A stretch of DNA of 64,000 nt from Blastopirellula sp. J2-11 (GCF_024584705.1 NZ_CP097384.1:4030001-4094000), one strand, 5' to 3'. Shown: positions 8,466 to 16,721, counted from the stretch's first letter. Numbers and translations are program-made. The notes: generated by a model not told the origin, from the letters alone.

Positions 8466-11129
8466 CTACGCCGATTTTTGCTCGGCGGAAGTCGGCATCT
8501 CGCTGACCCAACTCCGCAGAGTGCGATAATCGGTTTTGCCGGTTCCCAGGACCGGTATCTGCTCAACCAAGCGAACTTCGTCAAGTCGCATGATTCCTTG
8601 CATGCCGGCTTCGCGAATCAAAGCGTTCGCGTCACGCAGCGAAATCTCGGCGCAAGTAAACAGGACGATCTTTCGCCCCCCATCCAGTTCGACTCCTTCG
8701 ACGGCGATTTGCGGCCCCTCGTCACCGCTGGGAAACGCTTTGGCGAGCGGTTCTTCGAGCGCCGGCAACGAGACCATCTCGCCGCCGATCTTCAAAAACC
8801 GCTTCATCCGCCCGCGGAAGTGGAAAAAGCCGTCGGGGTCTTTCATCACCAGATCGCCGGTGTTGTACCAAGCGGCGCCGTTGATTTCGACAAACGGCTG
8901 CGGGCCGTCATGTTTCAGATAGCCGCTGAAAATGCTTTCGCCGCGCACCAGCAACAGCCCGGTCTCGCCGTCGACGATCGGCTGATGCGTTTCGGCGTGC
9001 ACGATCAACATCTCGACGCAATCGAGCGGTTTGCCAATCGTACCGCGGCGACTGTCGGTCGGACGACTGCCGGAGACGACCGGCGAGCACTCGGTGATAC
9101 CGTACCCTTCCAAGAGGACCGCGCTGGGCAACGCCGCTTCAAAACGATCATGCAATGCGTCCGGGCATTTCTCGGCGCCGACCATCACTGTTCGCAACGT
9201 TTGCAAATCCTCCGGCGTACTGACGCCAAAGATGTACTGCAAAAACGTGGGGGTCGCAAACATCAGCGTCGCGCTATAGCTGCGAATGATGCGGGCCAAT
9301 CCGCGGGCATCGGTCGGATCGGGATAGTGCACCACGCGGATCCCGGTCAGGACCGGCATCAGGAACGCGGCGGTCAACCCAAAGCTGTGGAACGGAGGTA
9401 AGAAGCCGAACAGGACATCGCTTTGGCCAAATTGAATCAGATTGACGCCGGCGTTGATGTCGGCAATCAAGTTGCGATGCGACAACGGAACCGCTTTCGG
9501 CAGCGTTTCGGATCCTGAGGTAAACAACACGGCCGCTGGAGCGTCGCGGTCGGGCTTTGGCAGATTCCGTAAGAACGATTGCGGAGCGAGATAAGTCGCC
9601 GCGTAAGTCGACAACTGCTCCCACTTGCCGATTCCGCCGCGCATCGCTTCCAGACTAACCACTTCGGCGGCGGGTATTTCGATGCCGAGTCGATCCAGGA
9701 ATCGCTGGGATGTCAGCACATTTTTCACTTCCAGCTTTTTGATTGCATGCTGCAGGCCTGCGTCGCCGGTCGTCCAGTTCAACATGACCGGCAATTTGCC
9801 GGCCAACTGAATCGCCAAAAACACCGTATCGGCGGCGACCGAGGCCGGTAGCAAAATACCAACCGCGTCTCCTTCGAGCTTGGCGATCCGTTTGGAGAGG
9901 AGCGTCGCACCGGTCAGCAACTTGCGATAGGTCAGAACGCCGGAGAGTTGATCAGCGACGGCGGCCGAGTCGGGGCGTTCGATCGCGCGCAGCACGAATG
10001 ATTCGGCCAACGTTTCTCCGAGCGCCTTGGGAATTGTTCCATCATCTTTTGGCGGCTTGCTCCAGATTTCGGGAATCTTGGCTTCGTCATTTTCGTCCGA
10101 GGCCAGTTGCCCTTCGGCCAACAACCACATTTCGCCCACGGTGGTCGGCACGTGATTGCTGCGAAAACCGAACTCTCGCTCCATTTCGAGCGCCATGTCC
10201 ATACGCTCGAGACTGTCGAGCCCCAACGCGTCGAGGGTCGTCGTCGGGCTGGTTTCGGCCGGCTCCAAAGGACGCCCCAGATGTTCGGTCAGCATCTCGG
10301 CGATCGCCTGTTTTGTGGCCGGTTGGACCGCATCGGCGTCGACGGCGCCTTCGCGTTGGACGGCGTCGAAGTCAAATTCACGCGGGCCGAACCAGGGATT
10401 GTAAGGAACGAACTTTGGCTCTTCGCCGCCGTGGGCGTTGTACCACGCTTCCAGAAAGCGATTCAGCGATTCTTTGCTTTCGAGCGGCAGTTGGTTGCGA
10501 TCGATCGCTTGGGCGGTGAGCGAAACCTTGCGTTTGGGCACGAAGAATAGAAAGCTCGAAATCAAGCTCCAGAGCGCCATACGAGCGGCGCCGGCCAGAT
10601 CAGGAACTCCGCCGGTCTGCGCGCAGCCGAAGCGGCTTCCCCACATGCCTTCGGTGCGGACCAGGATGACTTGCAGATCAGGAGAGCGCTTTAGCAACTC
10701 GTACGCCATCCGAGCGCCGCCGATCACTTCGGTTCCTTGACGTTTTAACCGCCCCGAGGGATAGATCAAAAAGTCATTTCCAGCTTCGACGCCTGCGACC
10801 ACCTGATCAATCATCTCGGTCGTCTGGCGATGCGCGTCACGGCTATGACTTTTCAGATTCGGAACTTCAAACGCGTGGCTCGCTTTGCAGAAGGGATAGA
10901 AAATCCAACTCCGAAAGGTGTCGGCAAAGACCAACGGTCGCAGCGATCGCCCAAACCGCAGATGGCTCAAGACCAGGGGAGGATCGACGTAAGCCGGATG
11001 ATTAGGCAATACCAAAACCGGGCCCTGAACGCTCCGTAACTGATCCAAGCCGTGCAATTCGACCCGATAGCGAAAGCGAAGCAAAAACCGCAGCGTCGCC
11101 CACATGATTTTTTGTAGTAGACCGTTCAT
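8466..11129 (-). CDS. PlsC acyltransferase - acyl carrier - AMP ligase fusion (Aas-like)
   Basis: Multidomain lipid enzyme of 887 residues. Residues 1-230 form a PlsC-type glycerophosphate acyltransferase with the H-x4-D box (NHPAYVD, His44/Asp49) and IYPSGR at 122-127. Residues 260-345 form an acyl carrier domain with LGLDSLE, Ser306 being the predicted phosphopantetheine site. From about residue 370 comes an AMP-dependent acyl ligase with the P-loop LFTSGSETLPKAVPLSHRN. It should activate a fatty acid, load it on its own carrier and esterify a lysophospholipid, as E. coli Aas does with separate ACP. The box IYPSGR replaces the more usual FPEGTR. It lies upstream of the ABC genes on the same strand; a functional link is not evident. 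Confidence 0.85.
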   Translation of the reverse strand: MNGLLQKIMWATLRFLLRFRYRVELHGLDQLRSVQGPVLVLPNHPAYVDPPLVLSHLRFGRSLRPLVFADTFRSWIFYPFCKASHAFEVPNLKSHSRDAHRQTTEMIDQVVAGVEAGNDFLIYPSGRLKRQGTEVIGGARMAYELLKRSPDLQVILVRTEGMWGSRFGCAQTGGVPDLAGAARMALWSLISSFLFFVPKRKVSLTAQAIDRNQLPLESKESLNRFLEAWYNAHGGEEPKFVPYNPWFGPREFDFDAVQREGAVDADAVQPATKQAIAEMLTEHLGRPLEPAETSPTTTLDALGLDSLERMDMALEMEREFGFRSNHVPTTVGEMWLLAEGQLASDENDEAKIPEIWSKPPKDDGTIPKALGETLAESFVLRAIERPDSAAVADQLSGVLTYRKLLTGATLLSKRIAKLEGDAVGILLPASVAADTVFLAIQLAGKLPVMLNWTTGDAGLQHAIKKLEVKNVLTSQRFLDRLGIEIPAAEVVSLEAMRGGIGKWEQLSTYAATYLAPQSFLRNLPKPDRDAPAAVLFTSGSETLPKAVPLSHRNLIADINAGVNLIQFGQSDVLFGFLPPFHSFGLTAAFLMPVLTGIRVVHYPDPTDARGLARIIRSYSATLMFATPTFLQYIFGVSTPEDLQTLRTVMVGAEKCPDALHDRFEAALPSAVLLEGYGITECSPVVSGSRPTDSRRGTIGKPLDCVEMLIVHAETHQPIVDGETGLLLVRGESIFSGYLKHDGPQPFVEINGAAWYNTGDLVMKDPDGFFHFRGRMKRFLKIGGEMVSLPALEEPLAKAFPSGDEGPQIAVEGVELDGGRKIVLFTCAEISLRDANALIREAGMQGIMRLDEVRLVEQIPVLGTGKTDYRTLRSWVSEMPTSAEQKSA

Positions 11130-11274
11130 CGGTCGGGATTCCTCGCAAGTAGCTTCGTGACCACCGTCTACTTAGGCGTAAACGACGAGGGCTAGGGATA
11201 AGCAAAGTGGGAAAATTTGCGCAAATCCAAAGCTGCACAAACGTTTATAACCCGATCCAGCCACGACAATCCAG

Positions 11275-11303
11275 GCGAATGCCTGCGAGATCCTGGCATT
11301 TGC
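11275..11303 (-). terminator. Possible hairpin terminator of the GntR gene
   Basis: Arms at 11275-11283 and 11295-11303 pair over 9 positions with one G-U type mismatch around an 11-nt loop. They lie about 20 bp past the stop of the minus-strand GntR gene. There is no U-tract, so this is tentative. Confidence 0.3.
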
Positions 11304-11323
11304 CCTTCCATAGATGGCCGACG

Positions 11324-12190
11324 TTATTTCCCTTCGGAACGAATCTGGGCCAACATTTTTTCGACGCGAGGGATCTGAGAGCGAATATGCTCCGACAGCA
11401 CGCTCTCCGCTTTTTTCCAATTTTGCGAAAGTAGCGATTCAAGAATCACGCGGTGTTGCTCGGCCATTTCCTCGACCGCCGACATCTCGACGGTCGCCAA
11501 ATCAAAGATCGCCGCGTGAAAGACGCCGTGCCGCTCAAAGAAATCGCGAATATAGTGATTTCCGGAGAGATCAATCCAATAGCTATGCAGGCGGTTATCG
11601 ATCTGCGGCTTCCCATCCGACGACGGCTGATTGCCGGCCAAGATCTCTTCCAGCATCGTCGCGTCCAATTGATCCTGTACCGATCGCAGCGCCATCAGCT
11701 CAAACATTTCGCGCACTTCGGAATAGTGCTCAAGATCCTTCGGCAAAAACACGCGACTTCGCCAGCCGCGCCGCTGAACGTGTTCGACAAAACCTTGGCC
11801 TGCTAATTTTCCGAGCCAATGCCGCAAGACGGTTCGGCTGACCCCAAAGTGCTCGGCCGTCGCTTCCTCGCGCAAAAAGGAGTCGTCCCCGGCCAAGCTG
11901 CGGCGGATGATGAACTCGCGAATCCGGATTTCGAGCGACGCTTCTTGTGTATTCTCGCGCTTAGGCCGGCGTTTGAGACGCCGCTCGGGATTGGGAGCGA
12001 GTCGCCCTGCAGCGTCCCGAATCAGCAAACCTTCCTCGACTAATTGATCAAACGCAGTCCGAACCGGAGAGGCGCTAACGTCGAATACCCGGGCGACATT
12101 TGCGATGGAGAATGGTTCTGGCAACGATTCTCGCGCGTGAATGCGATCCGAAAGTTCTTCCGCGATGCGATCAGACAACGACACGGGCAA
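11324..12190 (-). CDS. GntR/FCD-type regulator with two winged-helix domains
   Basis: Transcription regulator of 288 residues. Two winged-helix segments are visible: residues about 8-60 (FSIANVARVFDVSASPVRTAFDQLVEEGLL) and 87-150 (IREFIIRRSLAGDDSFLREE then FGVSRTVLRHWLGKLAGQGFVE). An all-helical FCD-like effector domain follows, with His residues (QHRVILESLL, LSEHIRSQ) in the positions that bind metal and ligand in that family. FCD regulators usually have a single winged helix and about 230 residues, so the second domain is unusual. It is divergently transcribed from the hydroxyproline-type catabolic genes and probably controls them through the operator at 12272-12290. The inducer would be hydroxyproline or a pathway intermediate (inferred). 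Confidence 0.85.
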   Translation of the reverse strand: MPVSLSDRIAEELSDRIHARESLPEPFSIANVARVFDVSASPVRTAFDQLVEEGLLIRDAAGRLAPNPERRLKRRPKRENTQEASLEIRIREFIIRRSLAGDDSFLREEATAEHFGVSRTVLRHWLGKLAGQGFVEHVQRRGWRSRVFLPKDLEHYSEVREMFELMALRSVQDQLDATMLEEILAGNQPSSDGKPQIDNRLHSYWIDLSGNHYIRDFFERHGVFHAAIFDLATVEMSAVEEMAEQHRVILESLLSQNWKKAESVLSEHIRSQIPRVEKMLAQIRSEGK

Positions 12191-12242
12191 AGATCCTTGA
12201 GAATGGGGCGAGCAAGGGCGCCTAAGATTTTACGCAATTTGA

Positions 12243-12290
12243 TTGACGAAGCGAGATGAATCGCCTAGCATGTCTTTGTACACAAAAGAC
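12243..12290 (+). promoter_or_regulatory. Sigma-70 promoter with overlapping GntR operator
   Basis: TTGACG (12243-12248) and TAGCAT (12266-12271) are separated by exactly 17 bp. They are followed at once by the imperfect palindrome GTCTTTGTACACAAAAGAC (12272-12290), which contains TTGT-AC-ACAA, close to the TNGTnnACNA type of site bound by FCD-GntR proteins. Binding there would cover the start of transcription, so repression by the divergent regulator is expected. The arrangement also argues that translation of the next gene begins at 12318 and not at the in-frame codons inside the promoter. Confidence 0.68.
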
Positions 12291-12317
12291 GCCTTGTTCG
12301 TCCAAAGGACCTACCGA

Positions 12318-13220
12318 ATGAATGTCGATTGGAGCGGAGTATTTCCGGCAGCGACGACGCAGTTCAATGCGGATATGACCCTCAACATTCCTGCGACGCT
12401 GCGGCACGTTGACCAGATGATCGATGCCGGCGTGCATGGGATGATTATGCTGGGTACCGTCGGCGAGAACTGCTCGCTGAGTTATGAGGAAAAATTGGAA
12501 GTTCTCCGAGCCTGCGTCGACCATGTCCATGGCCGCGTCCCGCTCTTGACTGGAGTCGCCGAGTATACCACGCAAACGGCTTGTCGGTTTGCTGCGGATG
12601 CTGCTCGTATCGGCGTTGATGGTCTGATGGTGCTGCCGGCGATGGTCTATCGTTCAGACAGCCGCGAAACGGCGGCTCACTTTCGCTCGGTCGCCGCCGC
12701 GTCAGACCTGCCGATCATGATTTACAACAATCCGATCGCCTACAAAGTCGACATCACGCCGGAAGAATTCGCCGACTTGGCCGACGAGCCGAAGTTTGTC
12801 GCGATCAAAGAGTCGAGCGAAGATACGCGTCGAATCACCGATATCCGCAACGTCTGCGGCGATCGCTTCCTGTTGTTCTGCGGCGTCGATGACGTCGTGC
12901 TGGAAAGCATGGTATTGGGAATCGACGGCTGGGTTTCTGGACTGGTCAACGCTTTCCCCGCCGAAAATCGCTTGCTCTGGGACTTGGCGGCCGAAGGACG
13001 TTACGCCGAAGCAGTCGAAATCTATCGCTGGTATACTCCACTGTTGCATCTCGACACCGACAGGAAGCTTGTGCAATATATCAAGCTAGCGGTCCAGGAA
13101 TGCGGATTTGGCGCCGAGACGACCCGGCCTCCGCGCCTTCCGTTGATCGGCGCCGAACGCGACCAGATTTTGCGCATCATCCGCCAGGCGATCAACACGC
13201 GACCGGTGCTCACCGCCTAA
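12318..13220 (+). CDS. DapA-family lyase, probable 1-pyrroline-4-hydroxy-2-carboxylate deaminase
   Basis: Class I aldolase-fold enzyme of the dihydrodipicolinate synthase family. Lys164 in FVAIKESS is the Schiff-base lysine and Tyr136 in IMIYNNP the catalytic tyrosine; GTVGENCSL replaces the usual GTTGE loop. True DapA makes lysine precursors, but this gene is followed by a hydroxyproline-epimerase-type gene and an FAD amino-acid dehydrogenase. Deamination of pyrroline-4-hydroxy-2-carboxylate to alpha-ketoglutarate semialdehyde is therefore the better guess. Start ATG 12318 (MNVDWSGVFPAATTQF) fits the family N-terminus and lies downstream of the promoter. Length is 300 residues. The next gene starts 9 bp after the stop. 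Confidence 0.82.
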   Translation: MNVDWSGVFPAATTQFNADMTLNIPATLRHVDQMIDAGVHGMIMLGTVGENCSLSYEEKLEVLRACVDHVHGRVPLLTGVAEYTTQTACRFAADAARIGVDGLMVLPAMVYRSDSRETAAHFRSVAAASDLPIMIYNNPIAYKVDITPEEFADLADEPKFVAIKESSEDTRRITDIRNVCGDRFLLFCGVDDVVLESMVLGIDGWVSGLVNAFPAENRLLWDLAAEGRYAEAVEIYRWYTPLLHLDTDRKLVQYIKLAVQECGFGAETTRPPRLPLIGAERDQILRIIRQAINTRPVLTA

Positions 13221-13229
13221 GAGGATCCT

Positions 13230-14192
13230 GTGCCCCCACTTCCCCAATCGGTGACAACGCTCTCGGTGGTCGATTCCCACACCGGGGGCGAACCGACCCG
13301 CGTTATCGATCAAGATCTTGACCTGGGAACTGGTCCGTTAGCGCAGAGGCGAACCCTCTTCCAGGAAAAGTTTGACTGGATTCGCCGCGCGACTTGCACA
13401 GAGCCGCGCGCCTCAGAAGCGATGGTCGGCGCCATTCTAACGCCGCCAACCAATCCTCTAGCAGTAACTGGAGTCATCTTTTTCAATAACGTCGACGTTC
13501 TCGGCATGTGCGGTCACGGCATGATCGGAGTTGTCGCGACGCTCGCCTATCAACGCAAGATCCAGCCGGGAAAACATCGGATCGAAACTCCAGTCGGCGA
13601 CGTGCTGGCGACCCTTCACGAAAATGGGGAAGTCAGCGTCCGCAATGTTCCCAGCTATCGCCATCTGGCCGATCTGGAACTTAACGTCCCAGGCTACGGC
13701 AGCGTGATGGGGGATGTCGCGTACGGCGGCAATTGGTTTTACCTGGTCAAATCGCCGGCGATGACGTTAAGCTACTCCGACCGAGACGAACTCCTTCGGT
13801 TCACCAAAGCGATTCGCCATACGCTCGACAAGCAAAAGGTGACCGGCGCCCACGAAGGCCGGATCGACCACATCGAACTTTATGGCCAACCGAGCAGCGA
13901 ACTCGCCGCCAACTCGCGGAATTTTGTCCTTTGTCCCGGGGGAGAATACGATCGATCTCCTTGCGGCACCGGTACTTCGGCCAAAATCGCCATCCTGGCG
14001 GCGGAAGGCAAATTGGCGCCGGGACAAATCTGGCGACAAGAGTCCATCACTGGAAGCATTTTTCAGGCCAGTTATGATTTAGTGGATGATCAGATCGTAC
14101 CGACGATTCGCGGCTCGGCCTATGTCACCGCTGTCTCTCAATTGATCATCAACCCGGCCGACCAATTTGCGTTCGGCATCCAAGCCCGCTAA
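13230..14192 (+). CDS. Proline racemase family, probable 4-hydroxyproline 2-epimerase
   Basis: Cofactor-independent epimerase that would convert trans-4-hydroxy-L-proline to cis-4-hydroxy-D-proline. Both catalytic cysteines are present: Cys94 in GMCGHG and Cys245 in RSPCGTGTSA. Having two Cys rules out the trans-3-hydroxyproline dehydratase branch, which has a Thr in place of the second. Family-typical VVDSHTGGEPTRV lies at the N-terminus. The start is GTG 13230 behind GAGGATCC, 9 bp after the DapA-family stop, so translation is probably coupled. Length (320 residues) is normal. Choice of hydroxyproline over proline rests on the operon. Confidence 0.87.
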   Translation: MPPLPQSVTTLSVVDSHTGGEPTRVIDQDLDLGTGPLAQRRTLFQEKFDWIRRATCTEPRASEAMVGAILTPPTNPLAVTGVIFFNNVDVLGMCGHGMIGVVATLAYQRKIQPGKHRIETPVGDVLATLHENGEVSVRNVPSYRHLADLELNVPGYGSVMGDVAYGGNWFYLVKSPAMTLSYSDRDELLRFTKAIRHTLDKQKVTGAHEGRIDHIELYGQPSSELAANSRNFVLCPGGEYDRSPCGTGTSAKIAILAAEGKLAPGQIWRQESITGSIFQASYDLVDDQIVPTIRGSAYVTAVSQLIINPADQFAFGIQAR

Positions 14193-14217
14193 ACCGCCAG
14201 CAAGAGTTGAAGCACCC

Positions 14218-15468
14218 GTGAGCACTCGGCGAACCATCGTCATCGGTGGAGGCGTCGTCGGCGCCGCCTCGGCCTATTTTCTGGCCAAATCAGGTCGCGA
14301 CGTCGTCCTGATCGACAAAACTGAATTTGGCGCCGCCTGTTCGCACGCGAATTGCGGCTACGTTTCACCCAGCCATGTCTTGCCGCTGGCGCAGCCAGGC
14401 GTTTTACTGCCGTCGCTGCTGTCGATGCTAAAACCGAATTCTCCCTTCTCGATTCGGTTCCGCTTTTCCCCTGCCCTCTGGAGATGGTTGACTCGATTCG
14501 CGCTGCGCTGCCGCAGCGGCCCGATGATGAAATCGGCCGCCGCAATTCATGCGCTGTTGCAGTCGTCGCGACAACTCTATAGCCAGATCATCGCCGACGA
14601 GCAAATGGACTGCGAATTTGAAGAGCGGGGATTGCTGTTCGTCTACAAAGACCGGCATGAGTTCGACGATTTCGCCCATGTGAACGAGTTAGTTTCACGC
14701 GAGTTCAACGTCTTCGCCGCTCCCTATGCTGGGGAGTCGCTGAACGAATTGGAGCCGGCATTGAAGCCCGGCCTGGCAGGTGGCTGGCTCTTTAGCGGCG
14801 ACGCCCATCTACGTCCTGATCGCCTGATGACCGCTTGGCGCCAAGTGCTGGAGCGAATGGGGGTCGAAATCCGGGAAAATTGCGAGTTTCTGCAATTTGC
14901 AAAAAGCGGCAAGTCAGCGACCGCCGCCGAAACGTCGACCGGGACGATCGACGCCGAAGATTTTTTGATCGCCGCTGGGGCCTGGACTCCGTTTCTCAAT
15001 CAACAGATCGGCTGCAAGATTCCGATTCAGCCCGGCAAAGGCTATTCGATCACGATGCCGCGGCCCGCGATCTGTCCTAAGTACCCGATGCTGCTAGAGC
15101 AACATCACGTCGGCGTCACGCCGTGGGAAAGCGGCTATCGCTTGGGATCGACGATGGAATTCGCCGGTTACGACAACTCGATCCGCGAAAAACGACTCTC
15201 GCTGCTCAAGCATGGCGCCGAAGTCTACCTTAAGAATCCGCACGTCGAACCGATCGTCGAAAAATGGTGCGGCTGGCGTCCGATGACGCCAGACAGCACG
15301 CCGTTTATCGATCGTTCGCCGCGACTGGGCAACGTCTATGTCGCCGCCGGACACAACATGCTGGGTCTGTCGATGTCCCCCGGCACCGGCAAGTTGGTTG
15401 CGGAACTGATGAACGACGAAACGCCGCATCTGGACGCGGAGCGATATTCGCTATCGCGCAAGATTTGA
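14218..15468 (+). CDS. FAD-dependent D-amino-acid (hydroxyproline) dehydrogenase
   Basis: DadA/DAO-type flavoenzyme predicted to oxidise cis-4-hydroxy-D-proline to the pyrroline intermediate. The dinucleotide-binding motif IVIGGGVVGAASAYFL begins a few residues after the start. The C-terminal flavin contact GHNMLGLSMSPGTGKLVAEL is also typical. I use GTG 14218 (protein opens (V/M)STRRTIVIGGG) because the longer frame from 14167 would overlap the epimerase and adds 17 residues without fold. Length is 416 residues. It completes a three-enzyme set; the final alpha-ketoglutarate semialdehyde dehydrogenase is not in this window. Confidence 0.85.
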   Translation: MSTRRTIVIGGGVVGAASAYFLAKSGRDVVLIDKTEFGAACSHANCGYVSPSHVLPLAQPGVLLPSLLSMLKPNSPFSIRFRFSPALWRWLTRFALRCRSGPMMKSAAAIHALLQSSRQLYSQIIADEQMDCEFEERGLLFVYKDRHEFDDFAHVNELVSREFNVFAAPYAGESLNELEPALKPGLAGGWLFSGDAHLRPDRLMTAWRQVLERMGVEIRENCEFLQFAKSGKSATAAETSTGTIDAEDFLIAAGAWTPFLNQQIGCKIPIQPGKGYSITMPRPAICPKYPMLLEQHHVGVTPWESGYRLGSTMEFAGYDNSIREKRLSLLKHGAEVYLKNPHVEPIVEKWCGWRPMTPDSTPFIDRSPRLGNVYVAAGHNMLGLSMSPGTGKLVAELMNDETPHLDAERYSLSRKI

Positions 15469-15488
15469 ACGCGTGCAATACCAGAGTG

Positions 15489-15660
15489 CTCTGTGAAGCG
15501 ACAATTTTCGGTAACAACAATGGAACACGGCCAGAATCAGCCCAAAATCGTCATACCAGCCAGAGGCGCAAGCCGATGGAATACGGTCAGCGATCCTAAC
15601 TCAGACTGAAGTGGCCAATCGCATTCCATCGGCTTGCGCCTCTGGCTGGTGTTCAATCGG
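15489..15660. repeat. Hairpin repeat (covarying family), copy 2
   Basis: In the gap between the convergent dehydrogenase and SRPBCC genes. It starts with a remnant resembling the MITE end (CGACAATTTTCGG at about 15499), then the block ACGGCCAGAATCAGCCCAAAA also seen at 4858. Next comes a perfect 28-bp inverted repeat (15555-15582 with 15623-15650) around a 40-nt loop carrying the core GCGATCCTAACTCAGACTGA. The hairpin could also terminate both convergent genes. No gene is seen in 15469-15745. Confidence 0.8.
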
Positions 15661-15745
15661 TTTGAAATAGCCCACCTTCCAACTTGCGTAGCGGGCTCGT
15701 GTCACGTCGTTCCTATTTCCACGATTCTATCACTAGCGATTTGGA

Positions 15746-16189
15746 TTACATCGCCGCCAGCGTCGCTTCCAAGTTCTCCAACAGCTTCGTCCAGCCAGCT
15801 TCGGATCGATCTTTGTATTCGATCCATTTCGGATCCATCTCGTGAACCAGCGTTAGGATGCAGCCGGCGTCGGTCGGAGCAATCTCTACGGTCACCCGGG
15901 TTGGCTCTTCATTGCGGATCGTTGCAAAGGCAAAAACCAGGCGCCGCGGTCGGTCGATCTCCAGATACTCGCCAAAGTGTTCGGCGAGAGTCTCTCCCCG
16001 TTGTTCGGCAAGGAGAAATTCTCCCCCAACAACCGGGTTCATTTCAACCGTTTTCATCTCGCCGGTCGCGGTTGCGAACAGCCACTGCCGCGCGACTTCT
16101 GGATCGAGCCAGGCGTCGAAGACCAGCTCGGCCGAGTAAGGAAATGCGCGGCGAATCGTCAAAACGATCGGCTCATTTTTTTCGGACAC
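15746..16189 (-). CDS. SRPBCC/AHSA1-domain protein
   Basis: Small START-like fold protein (about 147 residues) of the AHSA1 family, with the typical opening TIRRAFPYSAELVFDAWLDPEVARQW and a closing EAGWTKLLENLEATL. The frame is open to 16231, but GTG 16189 (protein VSEKNEPIVL) gives the expected family N-terminus and a 17-bp overlap with the upstream ArsR gene, so I prefer it. ArsR-SRPBCC pairs are common and the SRPBCC protein probably binds a hydrophobic ligand or acts with the regulator. Function unknown beyond the fold. Confidence 0.8.
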   Translation of the reverse strand: MSEKNEPIVLTIRRAFPYSAELVFDAWLDPEVARQWLFATATGEMKTVEMNPVVGGEFLLAEQRGETLAEHFGEYLEIDRPRRLVFAFATIRNEEPTRVTVEIAPTDAGCILTLVHEMDPKWIEYKDRSEAGWTKLLENLEATLAAM

Positions 16190-16529
16190 GTTTAACTTTC
16201 TGTTTGGTTTTGGCTTGCAAATAGGCGTCAAGACGATCCAGGCTCTGCTCCCAGAAGTCGCTGTATTGAGCGATCCAATCGGCCGCCGCTTTCAGCGGTT
16301 CTCCCTGCAAGCGGCAAGGGCGCCACTGCGCCTTCCGGCTGCGCTCCACCAAACCCGCTCGCTGCAACACTTTCAAATGCTTGGTGATCGCCGGCATCGT
16401 CATCTCGAACGGCTCGGCCAATTCGGTGACCGATTTTTCGCCCGCAGAAAGCCTCGCGAGAATTGCGCGGCGCGTGGGATCGGCCAGCGCCGCAAAGGTC
16501 GCCGAGAGTTTTTCGTCCGCCGTAACCAT
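16173..16529 (-). CDS. ArsR-family winged-helix regulator
   Basis: A 118-residue transcription regulator with the ArsR fold. ALADPTRRAILARLSAGEKSV is the classic N-terminal helix, followed by the recognition region MTMPAITKHLKVLQRAGLVERS. No CxC metal-sensing motif (ELCVC type) is present, so this is a non-metal ArsR of the SRPBCC-linked kind. Translationally coupled to the SRPBCC gene. A perfect palindrome lies just upstream of its start codon and suggests autorepression. The C-terminus is strongly basic (KTKQKVKRVRKK). Confidence 0.88.
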   Translation of the reverse strand: MVTADEKLSATFAALADPTRRAILARLSAGEKSVTELAEPFEMTMPAITKHLKVLQRAGLVERSRKAQWRPCRLQGEPLKAAADWIAQYSDFWEQSLDRLDAYLQAKTKQKVKRVRKK

Positions 16530-16530
16530 T

Positions 16531-16560
16531 TTACCTCATAGTTAAATTAACTATTGGTAA
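16531..16560. promoter_or_regulatory. Palindromic operator of the ArsR gene
   Basis: A perfect dyad ATAGTTAA-A-TTAACTAT (16538-16554) lies inside an outer inverted pair TTACC (16531-16535) and GGTAA (16556-16560). It ends 1 bp before the ATG of the minus-strand ArsR gene and covers its ribosome-binding site. AT-rich dyads of this size at this position are typical ArsR autoregulatory operators; binding is inferred. Confidence 0.72.
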
Positions 16561-16721
16561 AATACGATTATCGCCGTTGCTTGTCAATGTCCGCAGAAAT
16601 CAATCTCAACTCGATTTAGAAATCCAACGCACCGAACCTGCTTCGTTTGACCAGGCCCTGTCGATCGACGAAACTCAAGTCAACACGCTTCTCACTTCCC
16701 CCATTGCTGAGCCGTCTCTCT

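Noticed and set aside
8247-9401. 384-residue plus-strand frame
   Set aside because: Antisense to the ATPase and acyl-ligase genes; composition is typical of shadows in GC-rich DNA.
12243-12317. Upstream start for the DapA-family gene
   Set aside because: This segment contains the promoter and operator, so it is probably not translated.
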